Source: Streptomyces sp. CC208A | GTDB lineage: Bacteria > Actinomycetota > Actinomycetes > Streptomycetales > Streptomycetaceae | Direction: 5' to 3' | Assembly (NCBI RefSeq): GCF_030010625.1 | Contig: NZ_JASCXN010000020.1 | Coordinates: 1 to 64,000 of the forward strand | DNA: 64,000 bases | Shown: positions 1-6,894 of the stretch, one piece after another | Position numbering within the stretch: the first letter of the stretch is position 1 | How the letters are laid out: each line of letters starts with the position of its first letter | The notes under the pieces: generated by a model | Told to the model about the DNA's origin: nothing | What the model saw: only the letters and a program-made list of their open reading frames with translations | Database searches by the model: none | Position numbers and translations under genes: made by a program

Positions 1-21
1 CTCGTCGAAAGGAGACAGGCC

Positions 22-810
22 GTGACCCTGAGGATCGCTGTCTGTGTGAAGTACGTGCCCGACGCGACCGGCGACCGTGGTTTCGCCGACGACCTGACCG
101 TGGACCGCGACGAGGTCGACGGTCTGCTGTCGGAGCTCGACGAGTACGCGGTCGAGCAGGCGCTGCGGATCTCCGAGGAGGCGGACGACGCCGAGGTGAC
201 CGTCTTCACCGTCGGCCCGGACGACGCCAAGGACGCCCTGCGCAAGGCGCTGTCGATGGGCGCCGACAAGGCCGTCCACGTCAACGACGAGGCCATCCAC
301 GGCTCCGACGTCATCGCCACCTCCGCCGTCCTCGCCAAGGCCCTGGAGAAGACCGGCTTCGACCTGGTCGTCTGCGGCATGGCCTCGACCGACGGCACCA
401 TGGGCGTGCTCCCCGCGCTGCTCGCCGAGCGGCTGAGCCTGCCGCAGGCCACCCTCCTCTCCGAGGTCTCGGTGGAGGACGGACTTGTGAAGGGCCGCCG
501 TGACGGCGACGCCGCCACCGAGGTCCTGGAGGCCCCGCTGCCGGCGGTCGTCTCGGTCACCGACCAGTCCGGCGAGGCCCGTTACCCCTCCTTCAAGGGG
601 ATCATGGCCGCGAAGAAGAAGCCGGTCGAGGAGCTGGAGCTCGACGACCTGGACATCGACGAGGACGAGGTCGGCCTGGCCGGCTCCTGGACCCTGGTCG
701 AGTCGGCCGCCGCCCGCCCGGCCCGCACCCAGGGCACGATCGTCACGAACGAGGACGGTGACGGCGGCAAGCAGCTGGCCGCCTTCCTCGCCGCCCAGAA
801 GTTCATCTGA
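22..810 (+). CDS. etfB: Electron transfer flavoprotein beta subunit
   Basis: Beta subunit of the heterodimeric ETF, which takes electrons from acyl-CoA and related dehydrogenases in the cytoplasm and passes them to the membrane quinone pool. The N-terminus shows the family start VKYVPD, and the 262-aa length is normal for EtfB. The GTG start at 22 follows GGAG at 11-14. Thirty-three bases separate it from etfA, so the two are one operon. The window begins only 21 bases upstream, so the promoter is not visible. Acyl-CoA dehydrogenases at 12.3 kb and 43.7 kb are possible donors (inference). Confidence 0.97.
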   Translation: MTLRIAVCVKYVPDATGDRGFADDLTVDRDEVDGLLSELDEYAVEQALRISEEADDAEVTVFTVGPDDAKDALRKALSMGADKAVHVNDEAIHGSDVIATSAVLAKALEKTGFDLVVCGMASTDGTMGVLPALLAERLSLPQATLLSEVSVEDGLVKGRRDGDAATEVLEAPLPAVVSVTDQSGEARYPSFKGIMAAKKKPVEELELDDLDIDEDEVGLAGSWTLVESAAARPARTQGTIVTNEDGDGGKQLAAFLAAQKFI

Positions 811-843
811 CCGCCCGTCACCACCCCTCAGGAGCAAGGAATC

Positions 844-1800
844 ATGGCTGAGATCCTGGTTCTCGTGGACCACGCCGACGGTGCGGTCCGCAAGCCGGCC
901 CTCGAACTGCTCACGCTGGCCCGCCGGCTCGGCGAGCCGTCCGCGGTCGTGCTCGGCGCGGGCGAGGCCGCCGCCTCCGTCGCCGCCACCGCCGCCGAGT
1001 ACGGCGCGGCCACCGTCTACGTGGCGGACGGCGCCGAGTTCGGCGAGCAGCTCGTCGTGCCGAAGGTCGACGCGCTCACCCAGATCGCGAAGGAGAAGGG
1101 GGTGGCCGCCGTCCTGGTGACCTCCTCCGGCGAGGGCAAGGAGGTCGCGGCCCGGGTCGCGCTCCGCCTCGGCTCCGGTCTCATCACCGACGCCGTCGAG
1201 CTGGAGGCCGGTGACGAGGGCCCGGTCGCCACGCAGTCGGTCTTCGCCGCCTCGTACACGGTGAAGTCCCGCGTCTCGCACGGCGTTCCGGTCATCACCG
1301 TCAAGCCGAACTCCGCCGCCCCGGAGGCCGCCCCGGCCGCCGGCACGGTCGAGAACGTCGCCGTCGCCTTCACCGGCAACGCGGCGAAGGTCGTCTCCCG
1401 CACCGCGCGCGTCTCCACCGGCCGCCCGGAGCTCACCGAGTCCGCGATCGTGGTCTCCGGCGGGCGTGGTGTCGGCGCCGCCGAGGGCTTCGAGGTCGTC
1501 GAGAAGCTGGCCGACTCGCTCGGCGCGGCCGTCGGCGCCTCCCGCGCCGCGGTGGACGCCGGCTGGTACCCGCACTCCAACCAGGTGGGCCAGACCGGCA
1601 AGCAGGTCTCCCCGCAGCTGTACGTCGCGGCGGGCATCTCCGGCGCGATCCAGCACCGGGCGGGCATGCAGACGTCGAAGACGATCGTCGCGGTCAACAA
1701 GGACCCGGAGGCCCCGATCTTCGACCTGGTCGACTACGGCGTGGTCGGCGACCTCTTCGAGGTGCTGCCGCAGCTGACCGAGGAGATCGGCGCGCGCTGA
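844..1800 (+). CDS. etfA: Electron transfer flavoprotein alpha subunit
   Basis: Alpha subunit of ETF; binds the redox-active FAD. The C-terminal FAD domain is intact and shows the family landmarks in order: SGGRGVG near residue 203, GASRAAVDAGW, QVGQTGK, LYVAAGISGAIQH, and a final ADYG-like region reading VDYGVVGDLFEVLP. Length of 318 aa is typical. The ATG at 844 follows AGGAGCAAGGA. It lies directly behind etfB and ends 20 bases before a very strong hairpin terminator, so the operon appears to stop here. Confidence 0.97.
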   Translation: MAEILVLVDHADGAVRKPALELLTLARRLGEPSAVVLGAGEAAASVAATAAEYGAATVYVADGAEFGEQLVVPKVDALTQIAKEKGVAAVLVTSSGEGKEVAARVALRLGSGLITDAVELEAGDEGPVATQSVFAASYTVKSRVSHGVPVITVKPNSAAPEAAPAAGTVENVAVAFTGNAAKVVSRTARVSTGRPELTESAIVVSGGRGVGAAEGFEVVEKLADSLGAAVGASRAAVDAGWYPHSNQVGQTGKQVSPQLYVAAGISGAIQHRAGMQTSKTIVAVNKDPEAPIFDLVDYGVVGDLFEVLPQLTEEIGAR

Positions 1801-1820
1801 CGCCGTCGGACACGACGAGG

Positions 1821-1850
1821 GGGGGGTGGCACTCTGTGCCACCCCCCTTT
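1821..1850 (+). terminator. Strong intrinsic terminator after etfBA
   Basis: A perfect 12-bp stem (1821-1832 with 1836-1847) closes a three-base TCT loop and is followed by TTT. It lies between etfA and the convergent gene at 1875 and could serve both directions. The stem centre contains TGGCACTCTGTGCCA (1827-1841), the same motif seen at the local operator-like sites near 2310 and 3151. Confidence 0.85.
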
Positions 1851-1874
1851 CGCGTTCCCGGCCCCCGCGCGGCC

Positions 1875-2258
1875 TCAGATCCAGCCGTCCAGCGGGACCT
1901 CCTCGCAGAGCCGGACGACCGGCCGGCGCCCGGTGTCCGCGGCGCTCGCGAGCTTGACCCGGACGCCCGGGCGCACGGCGTGCGGCGGCCCGTCCACCCG
2001 GCAGCGGACCACGAAGCCCTCGGCCATGTGGACCGGCCAGAGGTCGGCCTCGGCCGCGGTGTGGGCGCGGCGCACGGTGATGACGCCCTCGCCCTCGCTG
2101 AGTTGGGGTGCCAGTTCGGTCGACCCACAGGTCGGACAGAGCAGGCGCTGGAAGGTGGTGGTGTGGCACCAGGCGCAGCGCTGGAAGTAGAGATCGGTGC
2201 CGGCGGCCGATTCCTCGGTCCGGACGGCGCCGGGGGTCCTCAGTCCCGTGTGGAACAC
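1875..2258 (-). CDS. Zn-ribbon/OB-fold (DUF35-type) acyl-CoA-associated protein
   Basis: A 127-aa protein with a rubredoxin-like zinc ribbon (CAWC about 28 residues in, then CPTC) followed by an OB-fold, the DUF35 arrangement found beside thiolases, hydratases and other acyl-CoA enzymes. The GTG at 2258 is chosen because GAGGAGAAGG stands a few bases upstream; an in-frame ATG 19 codons earlier has no comparable site. A TGGCACTCAGTGCCA palindrome lies about 50 bases upstream. The TetR and SDR genes behind it run the same way. The exact substrate partner is not visible. Confidence 0.85.
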   Translation of the reverse strand: MFHTGLRTPGAVRTEESAAGTDLYFQRCAWCHTTTFQRLLCPTCGSTELAPQLSEGEGVITVRRAHTAAEADLWPVHMAEGFVVRCRVDGPPHAVRPGVRVKLASAADTGRRPVVRLCEEVPLDGWI

Positions 2259-2309
2259 GATGCCTTCTCCTCGCACTCGGCGGCTCGACCGTGCATGGAG
2301 CCCAAGATA

Positions 2310-2324
2310 TGGCACTCAGTGCCA
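2310..2324. promoter_or_regulatory. Palindromic operator candidate (GGCACT-type)
   Basis: TGGCACTCAGTGCCA is a perfect inverted repeat (7-bp arms, one-base centre) between the TetR gene and the DUF35 gene. Near-identical palindromes stand in front of the TetR gene and in the etfA terminator, so autoregulation by the adjacent TetR is the simplest reading (inference). Confidence 0.6.
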
Positions 2325-2389
2325 GCAAAGAAAGACCTGAGTTCCCTCAATCCGAGATACTGAGATCCCTCTCGGTCCTCTCGGACCTC

Positions 2390-3118
2390 TCAGTGCTCGC
2401 CGAGGCTCGACTCCACCTCGCGCACCACCCGCCACATGGGGGTGGACCGCTTGGTGATGACGACGACCACGTCCTCGGCCCCCTCGGCGGGCGCGTCGCC
2501 GCCGGCGCCCCCGGCCGCGTCCGGGCTCCAGGTGGCCCGGACGAACTCCAGGGCCCGGTCGACCTCGTCCAGCGGATCGCCCTCTCCGCCGGAGCGCAGC
2601 CAGTGCCGCAGGGCGTGGTTGTGGGCGGCGACGACGGCCGCGGCGGCCACGTTGGCGCGCAGGGTGCCGTCCCTGCGGTCGGCCCAGCGGGTGCGCAGGT
2701 AGTCGCCGAGGGTCTTCTCGTACCGCCAGACGACGGAGAGCTCGTACGTGCGCAGCCCCGCCACCTCGCGGGTGAGGCGGTAGCGCTGGACGGAGAAGGC
2801 GGGGTTCTCGGCGTACATCCGCATGACCAGCCGGGCGGCGTCGCAGACCCGGACCACGGGGTCGTCGGTGTCGGCGCTCGCGGCGAGGAAGCGGGTCATG
2901 TCGTCGAGGCACTGCTCGTGGTCGGGGAAGACCACGTCCTCCTTCGACGGGAAGTAGCGGAAGAAGGAGCGCCGTCCGACGCCGGCGAGCGTGACGATGT
3001 CGTCGACGGTGGTCTGCTCGTAGCCCCGCTCCAGGAAGAGCTGGAAGGCCGCGGCGATGAGGGAGTCCCGCATCGCGGGCTTCGAGGAGTTCGGGTGGGG
3101 GGTCGCCGCTGCTGCCAT
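2390..3118 (-). CDS. TetR/AcrR family transcriptional regulator
   Basis: DNA-binding repressor of 242 aa. The TetR helix-turn-helix is at residues about 16-62 (RDSLIAAAFQLFLERGYEQT, then VDDIVTLAGVGRRSFFRYFPSKED). The C-terminal ligand domain gives no clear effector; the ending from about residue 205 is acidic and low-complexity. It is flanked by an upstream SDR dehydrogenase and a downstream DUF35 protein on the same strand. The paired GGCACT palindromes at 3151-3188 lie just upstream of its ATG, and another lies just downstream, pointing to control of itself and neighbours. An acyl-CoA-type ligand is plausible from context but unproven. Confidence 0.93.
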   Translation of the reverse strand: MAAAATPHPNSSKPAMRDSLIAAAFQLFLERGYEQTTVDDIVTLAGVGRRSFFRYFPSKEDVVFPDHEQCLDDMTRFLAASADTDDPVVRVCDAARLVMRMYAENPAFSVQRYRLTREVAGLRTYELSVVWRYEKTLGDYLRTRWADRRDGTLRANVAAAAVVAAHNHALRHWLRSGGEGDPLDEVDRALEFVRATWSPDAAGGAGGDAPAEGAEDVVVVITKRSTPMWRVVREVESSLGEH

Positions 3119-3150
3119 GCCCCGAACCTAACATCCACAGCGTTCCCACG

Positions 3151-3188
3151 CGGCACTCGGTGCCGGATTTCTCCGGCACCGAGTGCTG
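3151..3188. promoter_or_regulatory. Double GGCACT palindrome, operator and hairpin
   Basis: Two copies of the palindrome lie here: CGGCACTCGGTGCCG (3151-3165) and its near-perfect inverse CGGCACCGAGTGCTG (3174-3188). Together they form one long hairpin of about 17 bp with a TTTC loop and one mismatch. It falls in the 87-base gap between the SDR stop and the TetR start, so it can act as an SDR terminator, a TetR operator, or both. A further half-site occurs at 3193-3200. Confidence 0.65.
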
Positions 3189-3205
3189 TCATGCGGCACC
3201 GAGGC

Positions 3206-3967
3206 TCAGCGGGCGGCCATCCGCAGCGCGCCGTCCATCCGGATCGTCTCGCCGTTGAGGTAGTCGTGCTCGGCGACCATGGTGATCAGGCGGGCGTACT
3301 CCTCCGGCCGGGCGAGGCGCTGCGGGAAGGTGACGCTCGCGGCGAGCCCGGCCCGGATCTCCTCGCTGAAGCCGGCCATCATCGGGGTGTCGACGATGCC
3401 GGGGGCGACGGTGACGACCCGGATGCCGTACTGGGCGAGGTCCCGGGCGGCGGTGATGGTCATGCCCGCGACCCCGGCCTTGGAGGCGGCGTACGCGATC
3501 TGCCCGACCTGGCCCTCGAAGGCGGCGATGGAGGCGGTGTTGACGACGAGACCGCGCTGCCCGTGCTCGTCGGGCTCGTGCCGGGCGATCGCCTCGGCGG
3601 CGAGCCGCATCACGTTGAACGTACCGATCAGGTTGACGTCGACGACGGTACGGAACAGGTCGAGGTCGTGCGGACCCTTGCGCCCCAGGACGCGGGCGGA
3701 CGGCGCGATCCCGGCGCAGTTCACCGCGAGCCGCAGCTCGGCCCCGTCGGCGTCGATCTCCGCGAGCGCGGCGCGGACCTGCTCCTCGTCGGTGACGTCG
3801 GCCGCGATCAGCCGCACGCCCTCGGGCAGCTCCCCTGCGGCGGCGACGGCCTTGTCCAGGTCGATCCCGTAGACCGTGGCGCCCCGCGCGGCGAGCGCGG
3901 CGGCGGTGGCGGCACCGAGCCCGGAGGCGGCACCGGTGACGAGAGCGGCGGAGCCGGCGATGTCCAT
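3206..3967 (-). CDS. Short-chain dehydrogenase (3-hydroxyacyl-CoA dehydrogenase-like)
   Basis: Classical NAD(P)-dependent SDR of 253 aa. It shows the cofactor motif TGAASGLG at 11-18, NCAG at 83-86, the catalytic serine at 146, and YxxxK with Y159 and K163. The pattern, including the acidic D36 after the second strand (YGIDLD), suggests NAD preference and resembles 3-hydroxyacyl-CoA dehydrogenase type 2 proteins. It heads a leftward group with TetR and DUF35 genes and lies near etfBA, which fits fatty or branched acyl-CoA oxidation. Substrate is inferred, not shown. Confidence 0.88.
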   Translation of the reverse strand: MDIAGSAALVTGAASGLGAATAAALAARGATVYGIDLDKAVAAAGELPEGVRLIAADVTDEEQVRAALAEIDADGAELRLAVNCAGIAPSARVLGRKGPHDLDLFRTVVDVNLIGTFNVMRLAAEAIARHEPDEHGQRGLVVNTASIAAFEGQVGQIAYAASKAGVAGMTITAARDLAQYGIRVVTVAPGIVDTPMMAGFSEEIRAGLAASVTFPQRLARPEEYARLITMVAEHDYLNGETIRMDGALRMAAR

Positions 3968-4291
3968 GGAACTCCTCGTTCGTGTCGTGCGGGTGACCCT
4001 GCCGGCGGGTTGGCCGCCGGACGGGGGGCGCGTCCCCGCGGGGGACCGCGCGGTCTGCGCGATCTATGCCGCTCACCATAGAACCGTTCCTAGAGACTGA
4101 GTGGGAGTGGGTCCTGTTGCCAGGACCCGTGCTCAGCCGGACGCCCCGAACGGTGTTGGGTGTCCTGGTCGACCGCTTTCCTGCCGTGTCCGGCACGCAC
4201 GGATCGTGTCCGTGGCCCGGGGACACGGGGGCGGTGTCCCTCACGCCCCCGGGTGCCGGGCCGGGCCTGGGCGGTCCGATGCCCGCGACGA
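3968..4291. other. Gap between SDR and TnpB-related gene; several hairpins
   Basis: No credible gene. It must hold the SDR promoter. An inverted repeat CTATG-N8-CATAG lies at 4064-4081. A perfect hairpin GGGTCCTG-TTGC-CAGGACCC lies at 4109-4128, and another (7-bp arms CGTGTCC/GGACACG) at 4205-4227. Read leftward these hairpins follow the TnpB-related gene, where a guide RNA or 3' transposon end would be expected in that family (inference). Confidence 0.5.
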
Positions 4292-4310
4292 TCACTCTGG
4301 TCGTCGCGGG
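4282..4310 (-). other. Hairpin spanning the TnpB stop codon
   Basis: CCCGCGACGA (4282-4291) pairs perfectly with TCGTCGCGGG (4301-4310) around a nine-base loop that contains the TGA of the TnpB-related gene. A structured 3' end overlapping the tnpB stop is what the guide-RNA scaffolds of this family look like, but it could equally be a terminator. Confidence 0.45.
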
Positions 4311-5758
4311 GCGGTGCCGTCCTCCCCCAGCCTTCGGCCGGGAGGTGCCCCCAGCCTGATCCGGTGCCCGAGGGCGCGCCTGCCGATCGCCACCGCAGCG
4401 GCGGCGTGCCGGGAAGTCTTGCGGTTCTTCGTGGTGAGGGGCTTCTGCCAGTGTTCCGCGCCCCACCTGCTGGTGTAGGCGGGGTCGACGGCGATCACGC
4501 CGACACCGGCCTCCGCGCACATGCCGGCCAGCCGGGCACGGAGTTTGGCGGTGGGGATGCCGGAGACGAGCTGCCGGAACTTCTTCCTGCGGCCGTGTTT
4601 CTCGCGGGTGGTGGAGGCGGTGAAGTCGAGGTCTTCGATCGCGATGGCCTTGACGCCGGTCGTCCGTGTCCAGTGCAGCAGGCGGGTGAGGGCGTGGCGG
4701 AGCTGGGCGTCACGGTGACTGGCAGTGCCGGTCAGGTCGTAGTCGAAGCGGCGTGACTGCCCGACCGGGTTGCCGTGGGGGTCGAGGTGCCAGGCGGCGA
4801 GGTGGTCGGCGTTCATGTCCACGCCGACCACTCCGCCCGCCCGCAGGGCGGCGAGCGGGATCACGGGGAGGTTCTTCCGGGTCCAGGAGGCGTCCAGGTA
4901 CCAGCGGCCGCGCTCCACGTCGAGGTGGATGCGGTAGGCCACGGCCCGGTTGCTGGTGACCCGGTCGCGCCACTCCTCGCCCCGGTGCGGGAAGGTCGCC
5001 TTCGCGGCCAGCACGTACCGGCCGTGCTTCGCGTTGGCCAGACCGGCCAGCGGCGCAGGGAGCTTGATACTGACCTCGCCGTCCGGAGTGACGCGGATCG
5101 TCTCGTTCCCGAACCGCTTGCCGGACTCGCCGTCGGCGGTCAGGAACCAGCGGGCCGCTTCCCACTCCGCCCGCCACTCTTCGGGCGTCCTGCCGGCGGC
5201 GGCCAGGTGGTGGCGCTGGTGGAGCAGCCGCCTACCGCCCCGCACCACGGTCACCCGACCGTTCTCCCGCTCGGCCCGCACCTTCTCGTGGCGGTCTTCG
5301 AGGACCGCCAGACGGCGGGACTTGGCAAACCACTCACGGCGGGACCGGTAGCCGCCGGGCTTCCCCTTGCCGCCCTTCTGGCCCACCGGCAGCGACAGCC
5401 GGTGTCGGACCGTGCGGATCCCGGCATCCGGAGACTGCAGATGCGCGTGCTGGACACGCCGGGACAGCCCCCACTGGTCATGCGTGCTCGCCGTGACCGA
5501 CCCGGCCCACCGCGACGACGAGACAGCGGTCAGCTCCCGCTTACGGACCGCCCACGTCTCCGTGGAGTGCTCCAGGCCGTCACGCACACGGCGGGCCAGA
5601 TCCTGGGAGGCCAGGCGCCCCATGTGGGTGCCGACGGCGCGCAGGACTTCCTCGTCCCGGGCGGTCAGGCCCCTGAGCCGGTCACGGATGCTGACACCGG
5701 TGGGACCGTAGGCGACGAACGGACGCGCGATCTCCCGCAACTGCCTCTTCTCCGCCAC
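4292..5758 (-). CDS. TnpB-related (IS200/IS605 OrfB-type) protein, atypical RuvC
   Basis: RNA-guided nuclease family protein of 488 aa. The C-terminal RuvC fold is recognisable: GVDMNADH with D314 (RuvC-I) and IAIEDLDF with E375 (RuvC-II). After VDPAYTSRWG at 425-433 the usual CxxC...CxxC zinc finger is absent, replaced by AEHWQKPL. At the RuvC-III position SRHAAAAVAIGRR places H451 where family members usually have Asp. No TnpA transposase lies nearby. The final ~20 residues derive from a palindromic repeat. The GTG start at 5758 is tentative because its ribosome site is weak. The protein may be nuclease-impaired or repurposed; this rests on my by-eye alignment. Confidence 0.8.
   Translation of the reverse strand: MAEKRQLREIARPFVAYGPTGVSIRDRLRGLTARDEEVLRAVGTHMGRLASQDLARRVRDGLEHSTETWAVRKRELTAVSSSRWAGSVTASTHDQWGLSRRVQHAHLQSPDAGIRTVRHRLSLPVGQKGGKGKPGGYRSRREWFAKSRRLAVLEDRHEKVRAERENGRVTVVRGGRRLLHQRHHLAAAGRTPEEWRAEWEAARWFLTADGESGKRFGNETIRVTPDGEVSIKLPAPLAGLANAKHGRYVLAAKATFPHRGEEWRDRVTSNRAVAYRIHLDVERGRWYLDASWTRKNLPVIPLAALRAGGVVGVDMNADHLAAWHLDPHGNPVGQSRRFDYDLTGTASHRDAQLRHALTRLLHWTRTTGVKAIAIEDLDFTASTTREKHGRRKKFRQLVSGIPTAKLRARLAGMCAEAGVGVIAVDPAYTSRWGAEHWQKPLTTKNRKTSRHAAAAVAIGRRALGHRIRLGAPPGRRLGEDGTAPRRPE
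4321..4354. repeat. Dispersed GC-rich palindromic repeat inside the tnpB 3' end
   Basis: A hairpin-forming element with core CTCCCCCAGCCTTCGGCC followed by GGGAGG and CCCCCA. The same core occurs three times in tandem at 36544-36660. Read in the TnpB frame it supplies the last residues, roughly 469-483, an unusual proline- and arginine-rich tail. It looks like an inserted REP-like element, or the transposon's own right end. Confidence 0.7.
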
Positions 5759-6161
5759 GCCCCGTCACCCCCGCCCAGCCCGCAGAACACCGATGCCACG
5801 AACCTAACCGACACCACCGCCAACCAACCCATAGACGAACGAAAGGGACACACTTATGCACACCCCTGCGTACTTCAGGACGAATAGTTCCGCACCTCGG
5901 CCGGGTCCGCCCGCGCCGGTGGCCACCGAGCTCGCGAAGCAGCCCCGGAAAACGCCGAACCCCGGTCCGCCTGAAACGGGGGAACACAGGCGAACCGGGG
6001 TGGCTACTCACAGCATACGCCCCAACTGGTTCAACACGAAATCACCATGGATCCGTCACGTCCTGCGTGATCTCGCGCCCGGGGCGCGGCCGCTACGCCG
6101 CGGCCGGTTTCCCTCCTCGGGTTCGTCTGGGCCTCCGTCCGCTTCGACTCGAAGATGTCCA
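5759..6161. other. Gap upstream of TnpB-related gene; no convincing gene
   Basis: About 400 bases between divergent-ended genes. It is less GC-biased than its surroundings in the 5780-5890 stretch. An inverted repeat ACCCCGGT/ACCGGGGT occurs between about 5963 and 6001. A rightward frame starting with ATG at 5856 behind GAAAGGGA gives about 70 residues without recognisable similarity and then runs through antisense of other genes; I do not call it. Confidence 0.4.
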
Positions 6162-6377
6162 TCAGGTACTCCTTCGTTCGTGGGGCCAAGGAGCGGCGTA
6201 CCGCTTGGCGGCGTGGCCCGCGATCAGCTCCTCAATGCGCAGGACGCACGGCTCGCACGTGTAGAAGGGGGCGTGCCCGTGGTGGTCGCTGTGCGCGGGC
6301 CCGAGCCAGAGGACGGGCACGTCGTCCTCCTCGCACCGCCAGCACAGACCGATCGTCCACGGGCGGCCGGCGGTCAC
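6162..6377 (-). CDS. Small double-CxxC protein of the HTH/ATPase cluster
   Basis: A 71-aa cytoplasmic protein with CWRC at residues 12-15 and CEPC at 41-44, a likely single zinc site, and a C-terminal helix (CVLRIEELIAGHAAKRY). Its function is unknown to me, though similar small proteins accompany HTH/ATPase gene clusters in Streptomyces. The GTG start at 6377 is supported by a GTGA overlap with the stop of the preceding 27-aa peptide, a translational-coupling arrangement. A much longer frame upstream is antisense to the ATPase and is not used. Confidence 0.75.
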   Translation of the reverse strand: MTAGRPWTIGLCWRCEEDDVPVLWLGPAHSDHHGHAPFYTCEPCVLRIEELIAGHAAKRYAAPWPHERRST

Positions 6378-6457
6378 CGGGCCATACCCCAGACAAGGAG
6401 GACGGCGAGGCCGACCAGCGACGCAAGGTAAACCGCCCGCCGTGCGCTGTCGCTCAC
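6374..6457 (-). CDS. 27-residue single-span membrane peptide
   Basis: A tiny gene not usually predicted by automatic callers. It starts with GTG at 6457 overlapping the ATPase stop (GTGA) and ends with TGA at 6374-6376 overlapping the GTG of the next gene (GTGA again). The peptide opens with a polar head (SDSARRAVY), followed by about 17 hydrophobic residues (LASLVGLAVLLVWGMA) and a terminal Arg, a one-helix membrane protein. The double overlap is strong evidence that it is translated. Possible roles are a membrane anchor or sensor for the ATPase and CxxC protein (inference). Confidence 0.7.
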   Translation of the reverse strand: MSDSARRAVYLASLVGLAVLLVWGMAR

Positions 6458-6894
6458 GCGCCCTCCAGAGGGGCCAGCTCCGCCCATACGCGCTTCCCCC
6501 AGTGCCGGCGCTCACAGCCCCAGTTCCGCGAGACCGCGGCGACAAGGTCGAGGCCGCGACCGCCTTCGTCAGAAGGACGGGCCTGCCTCAGGACCGGCCG
6601 ACGCCGGTCGAGATCAGTCACGGCGATCTCGACCCGGTCGTTCTCGATGAGCGTGACGGCCACCCGAATCGAGGCGCCGCACGTACGGGCGTGCACGACC
6701 GAGTTGGTGGCCAGCTCGGAGACGACCAGCGCGGCCCGGTCGGCGAGCTCCGACAACTCCCAGTGGTCGAGGAGGGCGACGACCAGGCGCCGCGCGACGG
6801 CGACCGAAGCCGGGTCGCACGGCAGCACGCGGGACTGGGACCGCTCGGTGGAGAAATAGAACTCCAGCCGCCCTCGGGTAGGGGCGTCAAGCAT
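6454..6894 (-). CDS. GHKL ATP-binding protein (anti-sigma factor kinase-like)
   Basis: An RsbW-like HATPase of about 146 aa. It shows the N-box (ALVVSELATNSVVHA, about residues 56-70) and the glycine-rich lid (DEGGRGLDLV, about 112-121). Such proteins bind ATP and sequester sigma factors or other regulators. The ATG at 6894 is preferred over longer frames because it overlaps the stop of the preceding gene by eight bases, giving translational coupling. It is the second gene of a four-gene leftward cluster opposite an HTH/TPR regulator, a recurring Streptomyces arrangement. Confidence 0.85.
   Translation of the reverse strand: MLDAPTRGRLEFYFSTERSQSRVLPCDPASVAVARRLVVALLDHWELSELADRAALVVSELATNSVVHARTCGASIRVAVTLIENDRVEIAVTDLDRRRPVLRQARPSDEGGRGLDLVAAVSRNWGCERRHWGKRVWAELAPLEGA

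Noticed and set aside
2108..4081. A 657-codon rightward frame
   Set aside because: Antisense to the TetR and SDR genes, no motifs, no ribosome site.
4292..5758. Calling this a complete IS200/IS605 insertion sequence
   Set aside because: No TnpA gene or recognisable pair of ends was found; only the TnpB-related protein and a palindrome are visible.
5856..6431. A rightward frame starting at 5856 behind GAAAGGGA
   Set aside because: The first 70 codons have no recognised family and the rest is antisense to the coupled cluster. I could not support a gene; conservation data would decide.
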